A stretch of DNA of 64,000 nucleotides from a delta proteobacterium NaphS2 (GCA_000179315.1 ADZZ01000330.1:34214-98213); one strand, 5' to 3'; numbered from the stretch's first letter, positions 47,089 through 57,220 are shown. Made by a program: numbers and translations. Notes: generated from the letters alone by a model not told the origin.

Positions 47089-47092
47089 ATAA

Positions 47093-47425
47093 TCAGAAAC
47101 TCCCTAGCGCGGCTTCCACATCATCAAAAATACCGAAGATGCAGTGCGATCGCGTCAATTCAAAAACGCTCCGAACCTGTTTTTGCAATGAGACCATCTT
47201 GATGTCCCCTTGCTTCTCATTAACTTTACGAAGAGATGATATCAGACTGCCCAGACCTGAACTGTCGATGAAATCGACGCCTGCCATATCGATAATCAGT
47301 TTGACGCGATTTTCCCGTGCCAATGCAACCACCTTGCCCTTTAATTCTTTGGCTGAAGCGGCATCCAATCGGCCCTTCAGAACCAGCACGTCCATGTCTT
47401 CAATTTGCTTTTTCAAAATCTCCAT
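47093..47425 (-). CDS. STAS-domain anti-sigma-factor antagonist
   Basis: A 110-residue SpoIIAA/RsbV-like protein. The STAS fold has VLKGRLDAASAKEL and FIDSSGLGSL with the phosphorylatable Ser55/56. In partner switching the unphosphorylated form frees a sigma factor or other target from the anti-sigma kinase. The gene lies 67 bases after the anti-sigma kinase gene on the same strand, so the pair is probably co-transcribed. No sigma factor or SpoIIE phosphatase is present in the window. Confidence 0.9.
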   Translation of the reverse strand: MEILKKQIEDMDVLVLKGRLDAASAKELKGKVVALARENRVKLIIDMAGVDFIDSSGLGSLISSLRKVNEKQGDIKMVSLQKQVRSVFELTRSHCIFGIFDDVEAALGSF

Positions 47426-47492
47426 GAATATTTCCTCAATGGGAGCTTGTTTGCACTCGAAATTGACTCGTTATCAAAACAAAAGCGGCTGA

Positions 47493-47930
47493 TCATAAGA
47501 TCTTTTTCTTCAAAATCAGGCAGTTCGTTTCATTTTCAGATCGATATTCAATATGGTCCATGATTTTTTTCATGATCCCTAAACCTCTACCACCCTCTGA
47601 AATCGTCTCAATCAAATCTTTGTCAACGGGACAATGACTCAAATCCGCCTTTTTAAGCTTCTCCGGGTCCATGGACCTGCCGGTATCGCAAATCTCAAAA
47701 ACAACTTCGCTCTCAAAAAGGGAAAATATGATGGTGATCTCCCGGCCGCCTCTCTCATCGTAAGCATGTTTAATGCTGTTGGTAACGGCTTCAACAACAC
47801 ACAACTCAACATTGAAAGCGTCGGTTTCCGATAAAGATGCATAAACACAGAACCGATTTACGGCAATCCCAACCAATGGAACATCATCCAGGTTGCTTTC
47901 GATAGTGAGTTTTATTCTCTTTGATGCCAT
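47493..47930 (-). CDS. Anti-sigma serine kinase (RsbW/SpoIIAB-like)
   Basis: A 145-residue HATPase domain. VVEAVTNSIKHAYDE holds the N-box, VFEICDTGRSMDP the G1 box, and EGGRGLGIMKKIMD the G2 box. Such proteins phosphorylate a STAS antagonist and bind a sigma factor. Its immediate downstream neighbour is a STAS antagonist, which makes a partner-switch pair almost certain. Target unknown. Confidence 0.92.
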   Translation of the reverse strand: MASKRIKLTIESNLDDVPLVGIAVNRFCVYASLSETDAFNVELCVVEAVTNSIKHAYDERGGREITIIFSLFESEVVFEICDTGRSMDPEKLKKADLSHCPVDKDLIETISEGGRGLGIMKKIMDHIEYRSENETNCLILKKKIL

Positions 47931-48000
47931 AATGAACGTCTCTTTTCATTTCATTACACACTTTTCGGATTGCCAATATGTTTGACCCGTATCAATTCTC

Positions 48001-49587
48001 TCATCGATGGCGGTCCCTGAGATCTCGTTTAAGAATCTTCCCCTGAGGGTTTTTTGGAAGGGCTTCCACAAATTCAACGGACTTGGGAGCCTTATAGCCG
48101 GCCAGATGCTGCTTGCAAAATTTTTTGATCTCTTCCTCAGTGGCCGCCTCCCCCTCCTTGAGGGTAATCACCGCATGCACCCGTTCCACCCATTTCTCGT
48201 CGGGCACACCGATCACCGCGGCCTCCGATATCGCCGGGTGGCGGTAAAGTATCTCTTCAACCTCCCTCGGAAAAACGTTTTCTCCGCCGGTAATGATCAT
48301 GTCCTTTTTCCTATCCACGATGTAGATAAAACCATCTTCATCAAAGTATCCCATGTCTCCGGTATGAAGCCAACCGTCCACAATGGTTCGGGCCGTATCC
48401 TCGGGTTTGTTCCAGTAGCCTACCATAATCGCTTTGCTTTGAACGCTGATCTCACCCACCTGACCCATTTCCAAATCTTCGTTGTTTTCATCCAGGATTC
48501 TGACATGAACACCAATGCAGGGCTGCCCGCAGGACGACAGCACCTTCTGCTGTTCCCGGGGTTTATCCAGGACGCGATGGGCTTCCTTGGTCAAGATTGA
48601 GATGTCAGGCCCCGATTCCGACTGCCCGTAACCCTGGGCAAAGACCTCTCCGAAAGTGGCAATCCCCTTTCGTAGCAGTTCCACCGGCATGGGGGACGCT
48701 GCGTACCACATACGTTCCAGATGCTCGAAACGATAGTCTGCCACTTTTGGAACGCCTAAGAATCCAACCAGGTGCGTGGGCACAATGTGGATATCGGAAG
48801 CATTCTCATGGTGAAGGAGTTGAAGGGTCTTTTCCGGATCAAAAGACCGTTCAGCGACGATGACATTGCCGGCCCCCACATAAAAAAACGCCCAGAAGTG
48901 AGACCAGCCGCCGATGTGAAAAAGAGGAAGGATCATAATGTGCTTATGATGAGGTTTGAGGCCCACCATAATACATTTGTTCCTGGCCTCTTCCATCTTA
49001 CGAACATGGGTGTAAACCGCCCCACGGGGCATGCCCGTGGTCCCGCTGGTGTAAAAGATGATAAAGGGATCGTCTTCCTTTACATCCACATCCGGCTCAT
49101 GGATGGGAAAGGCAGAGACGAAATCTTCATAAGAAATCATCGCTTGCGCCGATTTTTCAATGGCAATATAGTGTGCCACACTTTTTAACCGGCCTTTCAA
49201 TTCCTTGACCGCCTCGGCCAACTCCGGCCCCACAAAAAGCACCTTCACTTCCGAATAATTGATAAGGTAATCCAATTCATCAGGCCCCATTCTGGGATTC
49301 AGGGGAGACACCACAAATCCGCCCTTCATGGCCGCGCCCGTGATATCCGTGCATTCCAGGCAGTTCCAGGAAAGAACACCGATACCATCCCCTTTTTTGA
49401 GCCCCTTTGATTGAAGCGCGTGAACCAGGCGATTCACTCTTTCGTTATATTCGGAAAAGGAAACACGTTTTTCACCATATACAAACGCCTCCTTTTCTCC
49501 TCGAAGCAATGCATTTCTGTAAATGATATCCGCATAGGTCCCCACCGGGTAACGCCCTAGTTCCTTAAGCATCCATTTCTTGCTCAT
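48001..49587 (-). CDS. Long-chain-fatty-acid/acyl-CoA ligase (AMP-forming)
   Basis: A 528-residue member of the ANL superfamily. AMP-binding motif FYTSGTTGMPRGAVYTH, YGQSESGPD, GWLHTGDMGYFDEDGF, the DRKKDMIITGGENVFPREVEEIL hinge, and catalytic Lys in NPQGKILKRDLR are all present. It activates a carboxylic acid with ATP and CoA. Fatty or aromatic acids are likely; the exact substrate cannot be told. It lies upstream of the anti-sigma pair on the same strand, separated by 70 bases. Confidence 0.93.
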   Translation of the reverse strand: MSKKWMLKELGRYPVGTYADIIYRNALLRGEKEAFVYGEKRVSFSEYNERVNRLVHALQSKGLKKGDGIGVLSWNCLECTDITGAAMKGGFVVSPLNPRMGPDELDYLINYSEVKVLFVGPELAEAVKELKGRLKSVAHYIAIEKSAQAMISYEDFVSAFPIHEPDVDVKEDDPFIIFYTSGTTGMPRGAVYTHVRKMEEARNKCIMVGLKPHHKHIMILPLFHIGGWSHFWAFFYVGAGNVIVAERSFDPEKTLQLLHHENASDIHIVPTHLVGFLGVPKVADYRFEHLERMWYAASPMPVELLRKGIATFGEVFAQGYGQSESGPDISILTKEAHRVLDKPREQQKVLSSCGQPCIGVHVRILDENNEDLEMGQVGEISVQSKAIMVGYWNKPEDTARTIVDGWLHTGDMGYFDEDGFIYIVDRKKDMIITGGENVFPREVEEILYRHPAISEAAVIGVPDEKWVERVHAVITLKEGEAATEEEIKKFCKQHLAGYKAPKSVEFVEALPKNPQGKILKRDLRDRHR

Positions 49588-49800
49588 CCGATCCTCCCAA
49601 AAGCCACGTTGAAATATGATAACCTTTTGTTTTAAATAAAAATATTCATATAAGAGCGGATGGTCTTTGTCAAGAAATCAGTTAAAAAACAAGCAGAATA
49701 CATGGGATTTTGAAAATTCATTTACAGCCAACGGTTCCGATGTTACGATGATTTGTGATGAGTGGTAATCGAAAAGACCTTTTTTCTTCTGGCTGCCAAC

Positions 49801-50325
49801 ATGAACCGTCAAAAGCGCATCGGAAATTTGTGCTGCATGCTCTTGTACGCAGGGTTTTGCCTGACTGCATGCGCGAAAGCCATCCCATCTGATGTGTTGA
49901 AAAATGTGGATCACGCCATTTCCTTTGAAAGACTGATCAAAAATCCGGAAGCCTTTACCGGTAAAACCATTCTGCTTGGCGGTACAATTGTCAGAACGGA
50001 AAACGACCCGGAAAAGACCACGCTGATTATCCTTCAGCATAATCTTGACAGCGATCTCAAACCCCTGAACAACGACGATTCACGAGGACGTTTCATGGTG
50101 ACGGCGCCGGAATTTCTCGATCCCGCCATCTTCGTCAAAGGGAGACGGATCAGCGTCGCGGGAAGGGTGACGGGCAGCGAAATCCGGCCCTTGAACGGCA
50201 TCTCTTACATGTACCCGGTAATCGAGAAAACGTATCTGCACCTCTGGCCCCACGAATACGTTGTGGATTCCAAACCCCGTGTCTATCTCGGTATCGGCGT
50301 CGGGATCGGCAACTACGGCTTCTGA
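49801..50325 (+). CDS. Slp-family outer-membrane lipoprotein (first copy)
   Basis: A 174-residue lipoprotein. The signal peptide NRQKRIGNLCCMLLYAGFCLTAC ends in the lipobox LTAC. The Slp domain has SFERLIKNPEAFTGKTILLGGTIV, DDSRGRFMVTAPEFLDPAIF and GRRISVAGRVTG. In E. coli Slp is a starvation/acid-stress-related lipoprotein of unclear mechanism. This ATG gives a correct signal peptide; an in-frame GTG 39 bases upstream would add an unlikely leader. It is followed by a second copy after 15 bases. Confidence 0.87.
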   Translation: MNRQKRIGNLCCMLLYAGFCLTACAKAIPSDVLKNVDHAISFERLIKNPEAFTGKTILLGGTIVRTENDPEKTTLIILQHNLDSDLKPLNNDDSRGRFMVTAPEFLDPAIFVKGRRISVAGRVTGSEIRPLNGISYMYPVIEKTYLHLWPHEYVVDSKPRVYLGIGVGIGNYGF

Positions 50326-50340
50326 TGAGGAGGTTCGTAA

Positions 50341-50883
50341 ATGAACAGGATGCTTTTGACCGTGCTCATAACAAGCTTTTTGGCTTCAGGCTGCGCAACG
50401 ATTATTCCTAAAGCGATACGCGACAAGGTCAACCGGAATATCACCTTCGAAGGCCTCAAAAAAAACCCTGCGGCCTATGAAGGGCAGATGGTCTTACTTG
50501 CAGGTGTCATCGTGAAGGCCACCAACAACCCCGCCGGCGCCACCCTTGAAATCTACCAGACCCAAATGGACTGGGAAGACAGGCCTGTTCATAAGGACGT
50601 GTCAAAGGGCCGGTTTCTGGTGCAAACAACCGATTTTCTGGACCCGGAAATCTACAGCAAACAAAGAGAAGTGACCGTTGCGGGAACCGTTCTTGGCGTA
50701 AGACGCATTAGACTGGATGAAATGGAATATCCCTATCCCGTCATTAGCGCGAAAGCCATTTATCTCTGGGAGAAGACCGAACCACTCCCCTATGACCCAT
50801 ATCCCTGGTATCCCATGGGTGCACCGTGGGGACCCTGGATGTTCTGGGGACCATGGTATGGACCTTACTGGTATTATTATTGA
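50341..50883 (+). CDS. Slp-family outer-membrane lipoprotein (second copy, aromatic tail)
   Basis: A 180-residue paralogue of the preceding protein. The signal peptide ends with lipobox LASGC near residue 18. The Slp domain repeats the pattern (FEGLKKNPAAYEGQMVLLAGVIV, KGRFLVQTTDFLDPEIY, REVTVAGTVLG). It ends with a Trp/Tyr/Gly/Pro-rich tail (PWYPMGAPWGPWMFWGPW...), which is absent from the first copy. AGGAGG lies seven bases before the ATG. The two genes form an operon and differ enough to be an old duplication. Confidence 0.88.
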   Translation: MNRMLLTVLITSFLASGCATIIPKAIRDKVNRNITFEGLKKNPAAYEGQMVLLAGVIVKATNNPAGATLEIYQTQMDWEDRPVHKDVSKGRFLVQTTDFLDPEIYSKQREVTVAGTVLGVRRIRLDEMEYPYPVISAKAIYLWEKTEPLPYDPYPWYPMGAPWGPWMFWGPWYGPYWYYY

Positions 50884-51000
50884 TGGATTACCGAATTCAC
50901 GCCACCGGCCAATCGGACGTCTTCCCGTTTTCCGCGCGCTTGTGAACGTCCGGCGATAATTATGTGAGGGCCTGATCAAAATCCGCCATTAGCTCTTCCC

Positions 51001-52059
51001 TTAGAAAAGACGCTGGATTGACGCGATCAGGGTTTTGATCTCTTCATCGGTGCCGATGGTGATGCGAACGAAATTTTGTATGCCTTCCGTATTGAAATGA
51101 CGGACAAGAATGCCTTCCTCTTTCAGACCCTTATATATGGCTTCGCCCTTCAAACCTTTCTTTCCGGCAAATATGAAATTGGCTTTTGAAGGCAGCACAT
51201 GCCAGCCAAGATCTTTGAGGGCCTTTGATAAAAATTCCCGGTTGTTGATAATTTTTTGGGTGATGGCTTGGTAGTACGCTGTATCGTTGATGGCGATTTC
51301 CCCTATTCTTTGCGCAATCAAATCTGCAGGGTACGAGTTGAACGAATCCTTCACCGCAAATAAAGCGTTGATCAGGCCTTCATCACCCATGGCAAACCCG
51401 AGCCTCAGGGCTGCCAGCGACATGCTTTTTGAAAAGGTCCTGATGATCAGGAGATTTTTGAACCGCTCAATGAGAGATATGGCACTCTCCCCTCCGAAGT
51501 CCACATATGCCTCATCAATTATCACCACGCGGTCGGCAGGATAATGTTCCATAAGCGCGGTTACCTTTTCCAGTGGCAGTAGAATTCCGGTCGGTGCATT
51601 GGGGTTTGGGAAAACAACGCCGCATGAAGATTCTTCGACCAGATAGTCGTTGATATCGATGGTGAAATTCTCGGTTAACGGTATCTTACGGTATTCGATG
51701 CCGTAAAAATCGCAATAGACCGGATAGAAGCTGTAACTGAACTCGGGAAAAATCAGGTTGCCCCTGACGCTGTCAAAAAATGCATAGAATGCAAAGGCCA
51801 GGACTTCATCGGAACCATTTCCCACAAACACTTGCGATATGTCGATATTGTAGCGTTTTGAAATGGCTTTCCTCAGGGTCCCGAACAAGGGATCAGGATA
51901 AAGTCTCAGTCTTTCAATATCAAATGATTTCAGAAAAGGCTCGATTAGAGGGGTGGGCGGATACGGGTTTTCATTGGTATTCAGCTTAATATAGGACCGG
52001 TCCTGCGGCTGCTCTCCGGGAACATAGGGCGAAAGCCTTTTAATTCTCTTGGTCAACAT
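51001..52059 (-). CDS. hisC: Histidinol-phosphate aminotransferase HisC
   Basis: A 352-residue PLP-dependent class I/II aminotransferase. KLNTNENPYPPTPL at the N-terminus, VGNGSDEVLAFAF, FPNPNAPTGILLPLE, VIIDEAYVDFGG and the Schiff-base Lys in RTFSKSMSLAALRLGFAMG are characteristic of HisC. It makes histidinol phosphate from imidazole-acetol phosphate, and may also act on aromatic amino acids. It stands alone without other his genes and is followed 118 bases later by the convergent Slp operon's end. Confidence 0.94.
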   Translation of the reverse strand: MLTKRIKRLSPYVPGEQPQDRSYIKLNTNENPYPPTPLIEPFLKSFDIERLRLYPDPLFGTLRKAISKRYNIDISQVFVGNGSDEVLAFAFYAFFDSVRGNLIFPEFSYSFYPVYCDFYGIEYRKIPLTENFTIDINDYLVEESSCGVVFPNPNAPTGILLPLEKVTALMEHYPADRVVIIDEAYVDFGGESAISLIERFKNLLIIRTFSKSMSLAALRLGFAMGDEGLINALFAVKDSFNSYPADLIAQRIGEIAINDTAYYQAITQKIINNREFLSKALKDLGWHVLPSKANFIFAGKKGLKGEAIYKGLKEEGILVRHFNTEGIQNFVRITIGTDEEIKTLIASIQRLF

Positions 52060-52204
52060 CTTTTGTTTTCCTCTGTTTTCTAGTGACCCGTTTCGTCACA
52101 ATTTTTATCAGTAAATCTTCGAATTTTACAAGCCATTTATGACGATTTTGAGGTTGTGGTACTTTAAATAAGGGAAAAGCGATTCCCATTTTGTGGTGGA
52201 ACGG

Positions 52205-54145
52205 TTACAAGCATTCGGGGTGTTTGCGGTCGGACCACTCAGGACGGTACATAAAAGAAAATACCAATCTGAACAACAGTAAAATGAGTTGCCGGGCGTT
52301 TACCTCCGAAGTCTGCGCTTCAAGGATGGGACGCAGTTGCCGCAGTTTTTCGCCGCATTTTTTTAAATGTGCAATGCAGGCCAAAAAATCCATCACTCCG
52401 GAATGGGTCTTTGGCGGCATCTCTCCAAGATCCTTTTCAGCCTCCCATTTTTTGAGGGTGGCCTCAATTTTTTTTGAACCCGCCGCGAGAATGTTTTTCC
52501 GGGTTTTTTCGCTTTCGAAAAAGGGTTGCCGCGAAACACAGCGCTCTATCCGGGTTGACAAAAAACGTAGACGAGAGAGGATTTCCTGCAGGAACATCTG
52601 TCGTTTTGTTGTATTCAGGGAAAAGGAGATACTTTCAAAAACAGGATGGTTTGAATCCATCCTTTCCTTAAATTCATCACAGGCGGCACTCCAGAATACC
52701 CAGCTTGCATTTTTCAGGACGACATCCAATGGTTCGTCCTTTATGCAGGCCTTTGACCGCACGCGAACCACCTCCGAGAGCAATTTGCCGGTTTTTTTAA
52801 AAAGGGTTCTGCCTGTCACAACATTGTAGATAAGCCCGATGGCGGCAAACCAGTCCTGAAGATAAAAAGTGCGGGGAACATCTTGAAACACATGCATCAG
52901 AACAGCGTTTTCGAAAAGATGGGAGGGCGTAGCAAAGAACGGCGTGCCTGCCAGGATTGGCTGCCGCAGGACTTCGGTTTCTTTTGCGCTTACCGATGTC
53001 TCAAGATCAATGAGCCCCAATGAATATCGATCAGCGGATGCCATCAACAGATCGGGATCATTCGCATCCCCCACCAAAAACATATTGTCCGGCTTCATAT
53101 CACGGATGGCGGTTCCCTTTTCCTTCAAATGATACAGCAGTTTCACAAGATTGCTGACGATGCCACCGGCGATCGCACGGTTACGGGTTTCGGCGGTCTT
53201 TCGAATATCCGATTTGATAAGATTAATAAATGCCGTGACATCGTTTTTTTGGCGCAAAAGAACTTCTTTGCCGACGCGGTGTTGATCGTGCACAAAACCC
53301 GGCGGCAAATCCCCGTGTTCTCCGGTCATGGCTTTTCCCGCCAGTTGATCGAACATCCACTGCTTCTTTTGATCATCCGGTATTTCGTGACTTTCCCTGC
53401 CATATTTTAGAAGCACTTGGTCCATGGCAAGCACGTAACTTTGTTGAAGATTTGTAAGGCTGAAAAAGAGCGTCTCCTTCCCTCTACCGAAACTGTTTTC
53501 AAAGGCCGGAATGTCGGCCAAGCTGTCGCAGCTTTGGACAATTGCATCTTTTAAACGCGTTTTATATTGATGCATTCTGGTGATGACCTGGTCAAAAAAC
53601 AAATCTTTGGAAAGAGCCATGAAAAGGACAAAGGTTCCGCCAACTTTTAAATACCGTTGCAGATTTGGTGACTGTCTCAACTTCATCGCGATTTCTTTTT
53701 CCCAAGCCTCCTTGTTAAGACCGCGCTCGTTTTTAAATTCCGGGCTCTTATTCAGTATTGCGGATAGGCTGGGACTGACACATGTCACCTCCGGACCGAG
53801 TTGCGCGGCGATGGCACGTTCCAGTTCAATGCTTTTCAGATATCGGCTGAAATCGATTATCGGCTCAAACGGAATCTTCAGTACCAGCAAATCATCGTAT
53901 GTCACCTTGTAGCAGGTGCTCCTGCTTTGCATATCCTCACCCAACCGGCATAAACTCATTCGCCGGATTTCTTCCCTGCCGTTATAAGTGACTTTCAATT
54001 CATAGGTTATCTCACCGGACTTATTAATTTTATTCAGTCTGTTTGCAGACATGGAACAGGTGTCCATGTCAGAAATCCCGATCTGGCGGCGGTAAAGGTC
54101 GAGGAAAAATTGAACGATGTGGTTGGAATTCGGCAAACGGCTCAT
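52205..54145 (-). CDS. Divergent serine/threonine-protein-kinase-like protein
   Basis: A 646-residue cytoplasmic protein with the core of a protein kinase. LLVLKIP carries the ATP-anchoring Lys90, and IELERAIA the likely alpha-C Glu. A ~250-residue helical insertion follows. The catalytic loop is IRDMKPDN (Asp349, Asn354), the metal-binding DFG is replaced by DLE (Asp380), and GTPFFATPSHLF resembles the activation-loop end. A helical C-terminal ~200 residues are unrelated to known domains. There is no membrane segment. Activity is uncertain because of the altered DFG and the large insertion. It is divergent from the FHA/hybrid-kinase operon across a 237-base spacer, which suggests a shared pathway: FHA domains bind phosphothreonine. 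No family name could be recalled. Confidence 0.7.
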   Translation of the reverse strand: MSRLPNSNHIVQFFLDLYRRQIGISDMDTCSMSANRLNKINKSGEITYELKVTYNGREEIRRMSLCRLGEDMQSRSTCYKVTYDDLLVLKIPFEPIIDFSRYLKSIELERAIAAQLGPEVTCVSPSLSAILNKSPEFKNERGLNKEAWEKEIAMKLRQSPNLQRYLKVGGTFVLFMALSKDLFFDQVITRMHQYKTRLKDAIVQSCDSLADIPAFENSFGRGKETLFFSLTNLQQSYVLAMDQVLLKYGRESHEIPDDQKKQWMFDQLAGKAMTGEHGDLPPGFVHDQHRVGKEVLLRQKNDVTAFINLIKSDIRKTAETRNRAIAGGIVSNLVKLLYHLKEKGTAIRDMKPDNMFLVGDANDPDLLMASADRYSLGLIDLETSVSAKETEVLRQPILAGTPFFATPSHLFENAVLMHVFQDVPRTFYLQDWFAAIGLIYNVVTGRTLFKKTGKLLSEVVRVRSKACIKDEPLDVVLKNASWVFWSAACDEFKERMDSNHPVFESISFSLNTTKRQMFLQEILSRLRFLSTRIERCVSRQPFFESEKTRKNILAAGSKKIEATLKKWEAEKDLGEMPPKTHSGVMDFLACIAHLKKCGEKLRQLRPILEAQTSEVNARQLILLLFRLVFSFMYRPEWSDRKHPECL

Positions 54146-54382
54146 TTTGTGCCGAGAGTCTCATGTCTTGGAGTTTGCATTGAACGTATCTGCAATGACG
54201 CTTTTCGAACTTACTCGCCACGGATCCATCTCGTCAATAGAAAAATCCCTCTACAATTTCAACCCGTAACAGAAAGCATCGACACATGAAAAAATTTTCG
54301 ATATAGTTCCAGGATAGCTGCGTCAGCCGCATATTATGCTCGCATCCGGAAACCGTTTGATTTTGCGAGAAAAGGGGGTAAC

Positions 54383-55120
54383 ATGCCGGTCCTGATACTT
54401 AAATCAAAAAACACCGTCATTGAGCGCATTTCGCTCGATCGCGACAAGAGCCTGAATATCGGCGTATTGGCGGATAATGACCTGGTCATTGATGATCCTG
54501 CCATTTCAGGCCACCACGCCGAAATTGAAGCGGAAGGCGACTATTTCTACATTACGGACCGACAGAGTCGTAACGGAACATTCATTAACGACGAACTCAT
54601 CATTTCCCGGCCCTTAAAGCAGGGTGATGTGATCTCCATGGGGGAGCATATCCTTGAATTCTTCTATGAAGAAGGAGAAACAGTCCCATCGGATGCAAAG
54701 ATGTTAAACGTACGTATGACCATGGCCCTGGATACAGAGCAGCATCGAAGCAAACTGGCTCACAGCGTCAGCCGGCTGGCCGATGAAAGCAACAGAAAAA
54801 AAACCATTGCCGTGCTCTCGTATATGGATGGTTCAAACGGCAGTCTTCCACTTGAAACCTTTCCCGTGAAATTGGGGAAAGCAGCTGACAACGACATTCA
54901 GATAAAGGGCTTTGGTGTCGGCAAAACCGCTGCGATTATTAACCGAAAAAATGACGAATACCGGCTGACTGCCGCCGAAGGGTTGAGCAAACCCAAAGTG
55001 AATTACCAGACCGTGAAAAATGAAATTGCGCTTCAGGAATTCGACGTCATTGAAATCGGTTCCTCACAGTTTCAGTTTCATTTTCAATCGGTTTACGCCG
55101 ATGATGGGCATTCCGAATGA
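54383..55120 (+). CDS. FHA-domain protein with a second FHA-like domain
   Basis: A 245-residue soluble protein. Residues ~1-95 form a canonical forkhead-associated domain ([37 protein letters not shown]). Residues ~140-235 resemble a second, degenerate FHA fold ([30 protein letters not shown]). FHA domains recognise phosphothreonine. GGGGG precedes the ATG by five bases. Its stop overlaps the start of the next gene as ATGA, so translation is coupled to the hybrid kinase. With the kinase-like gene facing it, the three genes form a plausible phospho-signalling unit. Confidence 0.88.
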   Translation: MPVLILKSKNTVIERISLDRDKSLNIGVLADNDLVIDDPAISGHHAEIEAEGDYFYITDRQSRNGTFINDELIISRPLKQGDVISMGEHILEFFYEEGETVPSDAKMLNVRMTMALDTEQHRSKLAHSVSRLADESNRKKTIAVLSYMDGSNGSLPLETFPVKLGKAADNDIQIKGFGVGKTAAIINRKNDEYRLTAAEGLSKPKVNYQTVKNEIALQEFDVIEIGSSQFQFHFQSVYADDGHSE

Positions 55121-56934
55121 ATGATCGAGAATCCAATAAGTCGCCCCAAAGCACCGCAAAACCGGCAGGTGCTGTTCTGCATTTTCTTAGAAGAAACCAG
55201 CACACCTACATTGCTTTCCTCGCCCTTGCGTTTACTTTTGCAACGTTAGGATTTCTGAGACACAAATTTCAGCTCTCCGCATTATCGGCTGGTTGGATGG
55301 GAACTGCAATATTTGTGGCAGGCATGCTTGTTATTCTGGGGACCGCCGCTTATTACGTCATCACACGTTTCATTCTTCCTTCCGAATATTTCATCACCCA
55401 CCTTCGTGCCAAGAGCCGCGGCCATCAGTTTCATGAAACCCGTGAACTGCCGCAAACGTGGAAACCCTGGAACCACGCTTTATCCTTGACGCTTCAAAAA
55501 GTCGATGAACTGACGCTGGAAGTTGATGAAAAAAATGCCCGACTGGAAGAAAAGCTGGATCTCATCAAACGGTTTTCATGGGTTTACGAGCGCAACGAGG
55601 AATTGACCCAAGAGATCCGGGAACGCAATAAGGCCCTTAAGGCGGAAATCGAAGAGCGCAACCGTACCGCAGAAGAATTACGGCATCACCGCGATCACTT
55701 GGATGAACTGGTTCAGGAGCGCACCAATGACATTGCCCGCATCAACGAAAAATTGAAAAGCGCCATCATCAAAGCCAATGAACTGGCCAGGCGGGCCGAT
55801 GAAGCCAATCAGGCCAAAACCCAGTTTCTGGCCAATATGAGCCACGAAATTCGAACGCCCATGAACGGTGTGATCGGGTTTACCGAAATGCTTGAGGAAA
55901 CGAATCTGGATGAAGCACAACGTGATTTTGTGGCAACCATCAAACGCAGCGGTGAGTCGCTGCTCACATTGATCAATGATGTTTTGGATTTTTCAAAGAT
56001 AGAAGCGGGAGAGTTCACTTTGAATGAAGTTGATTTCTCACCTGAATTGATTGTTCATGAGGTGTCTGAGCTGATACGTCCCCGTATCGGCAAGAAACCC
56101 GTGAAAATTTCGTCCGTTATTTCTGGAAACATGCCTTCCCGCGTGAAAGGGGATGAGCAGAGATTTCGCCAGATTTTGATAAACCTGATGGGAAACGCAC
56201 AAAGATTCACGGATTCCGGCGAAATTGAGATACAACTCTCCATTGATGAAGAAACATCCGATCAGGTTCTTGTCCACACGTCCATTCGGGATACGGGCAT
56301 CGGAATCGCCGAAAGGGACCTGAAGACCATTTTTGAACCCTTCCGACAGTCGGATGGGACTTCCACACGAAAATACGGCGGTACAGGGTTGGGGCTATCC
56401 ATTTGCAAACAGTTGAGCAATATGATGAGGGGAGATGTCTGGGCGGAAAGCAAGCTTTTCGAAGGAAGCACCTTTCATTTCACGGCATGGTTTGAAAAAA
56501 AACAGCCCCCTGTGAAGCTCGAAAAAAGACACCCTGAAGTACCACCCAAAGAAAATCCGGTGCGGATATTGATTGCAGAAGACAACAAGGTCAATCAAAA
56601 ACTCATCAAGATGATGCTCACCAAAGAAGGATTCCAGGTAGATATTGCCGCCAACGGTCAAGAGGCCGTCGACAAACTCCAAGAGAGCCCCGAGAATTTC
56701 GATCTTGTCTTAATGGACATTCAGATGCCGGTTAAGGACGGCTTTGAAGCGACTAAAGCCATCCGGGAAGCGGGATTTCACAACCTCCCCATTATCGCCA
56801 TTACAGCCCATGCCTTGAAAGGATATCGCGAAAAATGTCTGGCTTCAGGCATGGATGATTATGTAACCAAGCCCATCAAAAAAAATGAGGTCATTTCAGC
56901 GATCGAGCGCCAGATGACACGGGCAAACAGATGA
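55117..56934 (+). CDS. Membrane hybrid histidine kinase/response regulator
   Basis: A 605-residue hybrid kinase. Two membrane helices (residues ~30-48 and ~60-82) are followed by a long coiled coil (~125-230: [22 protein letters not shown]). HisKA has His243 in [14 protein letters not shown], HATPase ~350-470 has [21 protein letters not shown] and GGTGLGLSI, and a C-terminal receiver (~485-600) has Asp534 in LVLMDIQMP. There is no separate sensor domain; the coiled coil or the FHA partner may supply the input. It overlaps the FHA gene (ATGA). Phosphotransfer partners are not visible. Confidence 0.93.
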   Translation: MNDRESNKSPQSTAKPAGAVLHFLRRNQHTYIAFLALAFTFATLGFLRHKFQLSALSAGWMGTAIFVAGMLVILGTAAYYVITRFILPSEYFITHLRAKSRGHQFHETRELPQTWKPWNHALSLTLQKVDELTLEVDEKNARLEEKLDLIKRFSWVYERNEELTQEIRERNKALKAEIEERNRTAEELRHHRDHLDELVQERTNDIARINEKLKSAIIKANELARRADEANQAKTQFLANMSHEIRTPMNGVIGFTEMLEETNLDEAQRDFVATIKRSGESLLTLINDVLDFSKIEAGEFTLNEVDFSPELIVHEVSELIRPRIGKKPVKISSVISGNMPSRVKGDEQRFRQILINLMGNAQRFTDSGEIEIQLSIDEETSDQVLVHTSIRDTGIGIAERDLKTIFEPFRQSDGTSTRKYGGTGLGLSICKQLSNMMRGDVWAESKLFEGSTFHFTAWFEKKQPPVKLEKRHPEVPPKENPVRILIAEDNKVNQKLIKMMLTKEGFQVDIAANGQEAVDKLQESPENFDLVLMDIQMPVKDGFEATKAIREAGFHNLPIIAITAHALKGYREKCLASGMDDYVTKPIKKNEVISAIERQMTRANR

Positions 56935-56950
56935 TATGTATGTACCTCGT

Positions 56951-57211
56951 CTATTTTCGTTTGGCTGAAAGGATAGGGGTATTAAAAACCAGAGCAGACA
57001 GATCGTCGGAACGCTTGATATCCAGCTTCATGGCTGTGGTATCAATTTCAAAATATCTGGATATGACTTCAACCACGTCCCGCTGAAGATCGTTTAAAAG
57101 GTCATCGGATATCTCCAGTTTGTCATACACCAAGGCAAATTTAAGCCTTTTTTTCGCCGCCTCCTTGCTTCCCTGCCTGCCGAAAAATTTTGAAAAAAAA
57201 TCATTGAACAT
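56951..57211 (-). CDS. minE: Cell-division topological specificity factor MinE
   Basis: An 86-residue protein. The N-terminal membrane/MinD-contact region (MFNDFFSKFFG and KRLKFALVYDKL) and the C-terminal topology domain (LLNDLQRDVVEVISRYFEID) are of family type. It stimulates MinD ATPase to generate pole-to-pole oscillation. It is last in the minCDE operon, ten bases after minD. Confidence 0.95.
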   Translation of the reverse strand: MFNDFFSKFFGRQGSKEAAKKRLKFALVYDKLEISDDLLNDLQRDVVEVISRYFEIDTTAMKLDIKRSDDLSALVFNTPILSAKRK

Positions 57212-57220
57212 GGCGTCTCC

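Noticed and set aside
50914-50952. CGGACGT/ACGTCCG hairpin between Slp and hisC genes
   Set aside because: Stem is short, the loop is long and no T-run follows on either strand, so it is not called a terminator.
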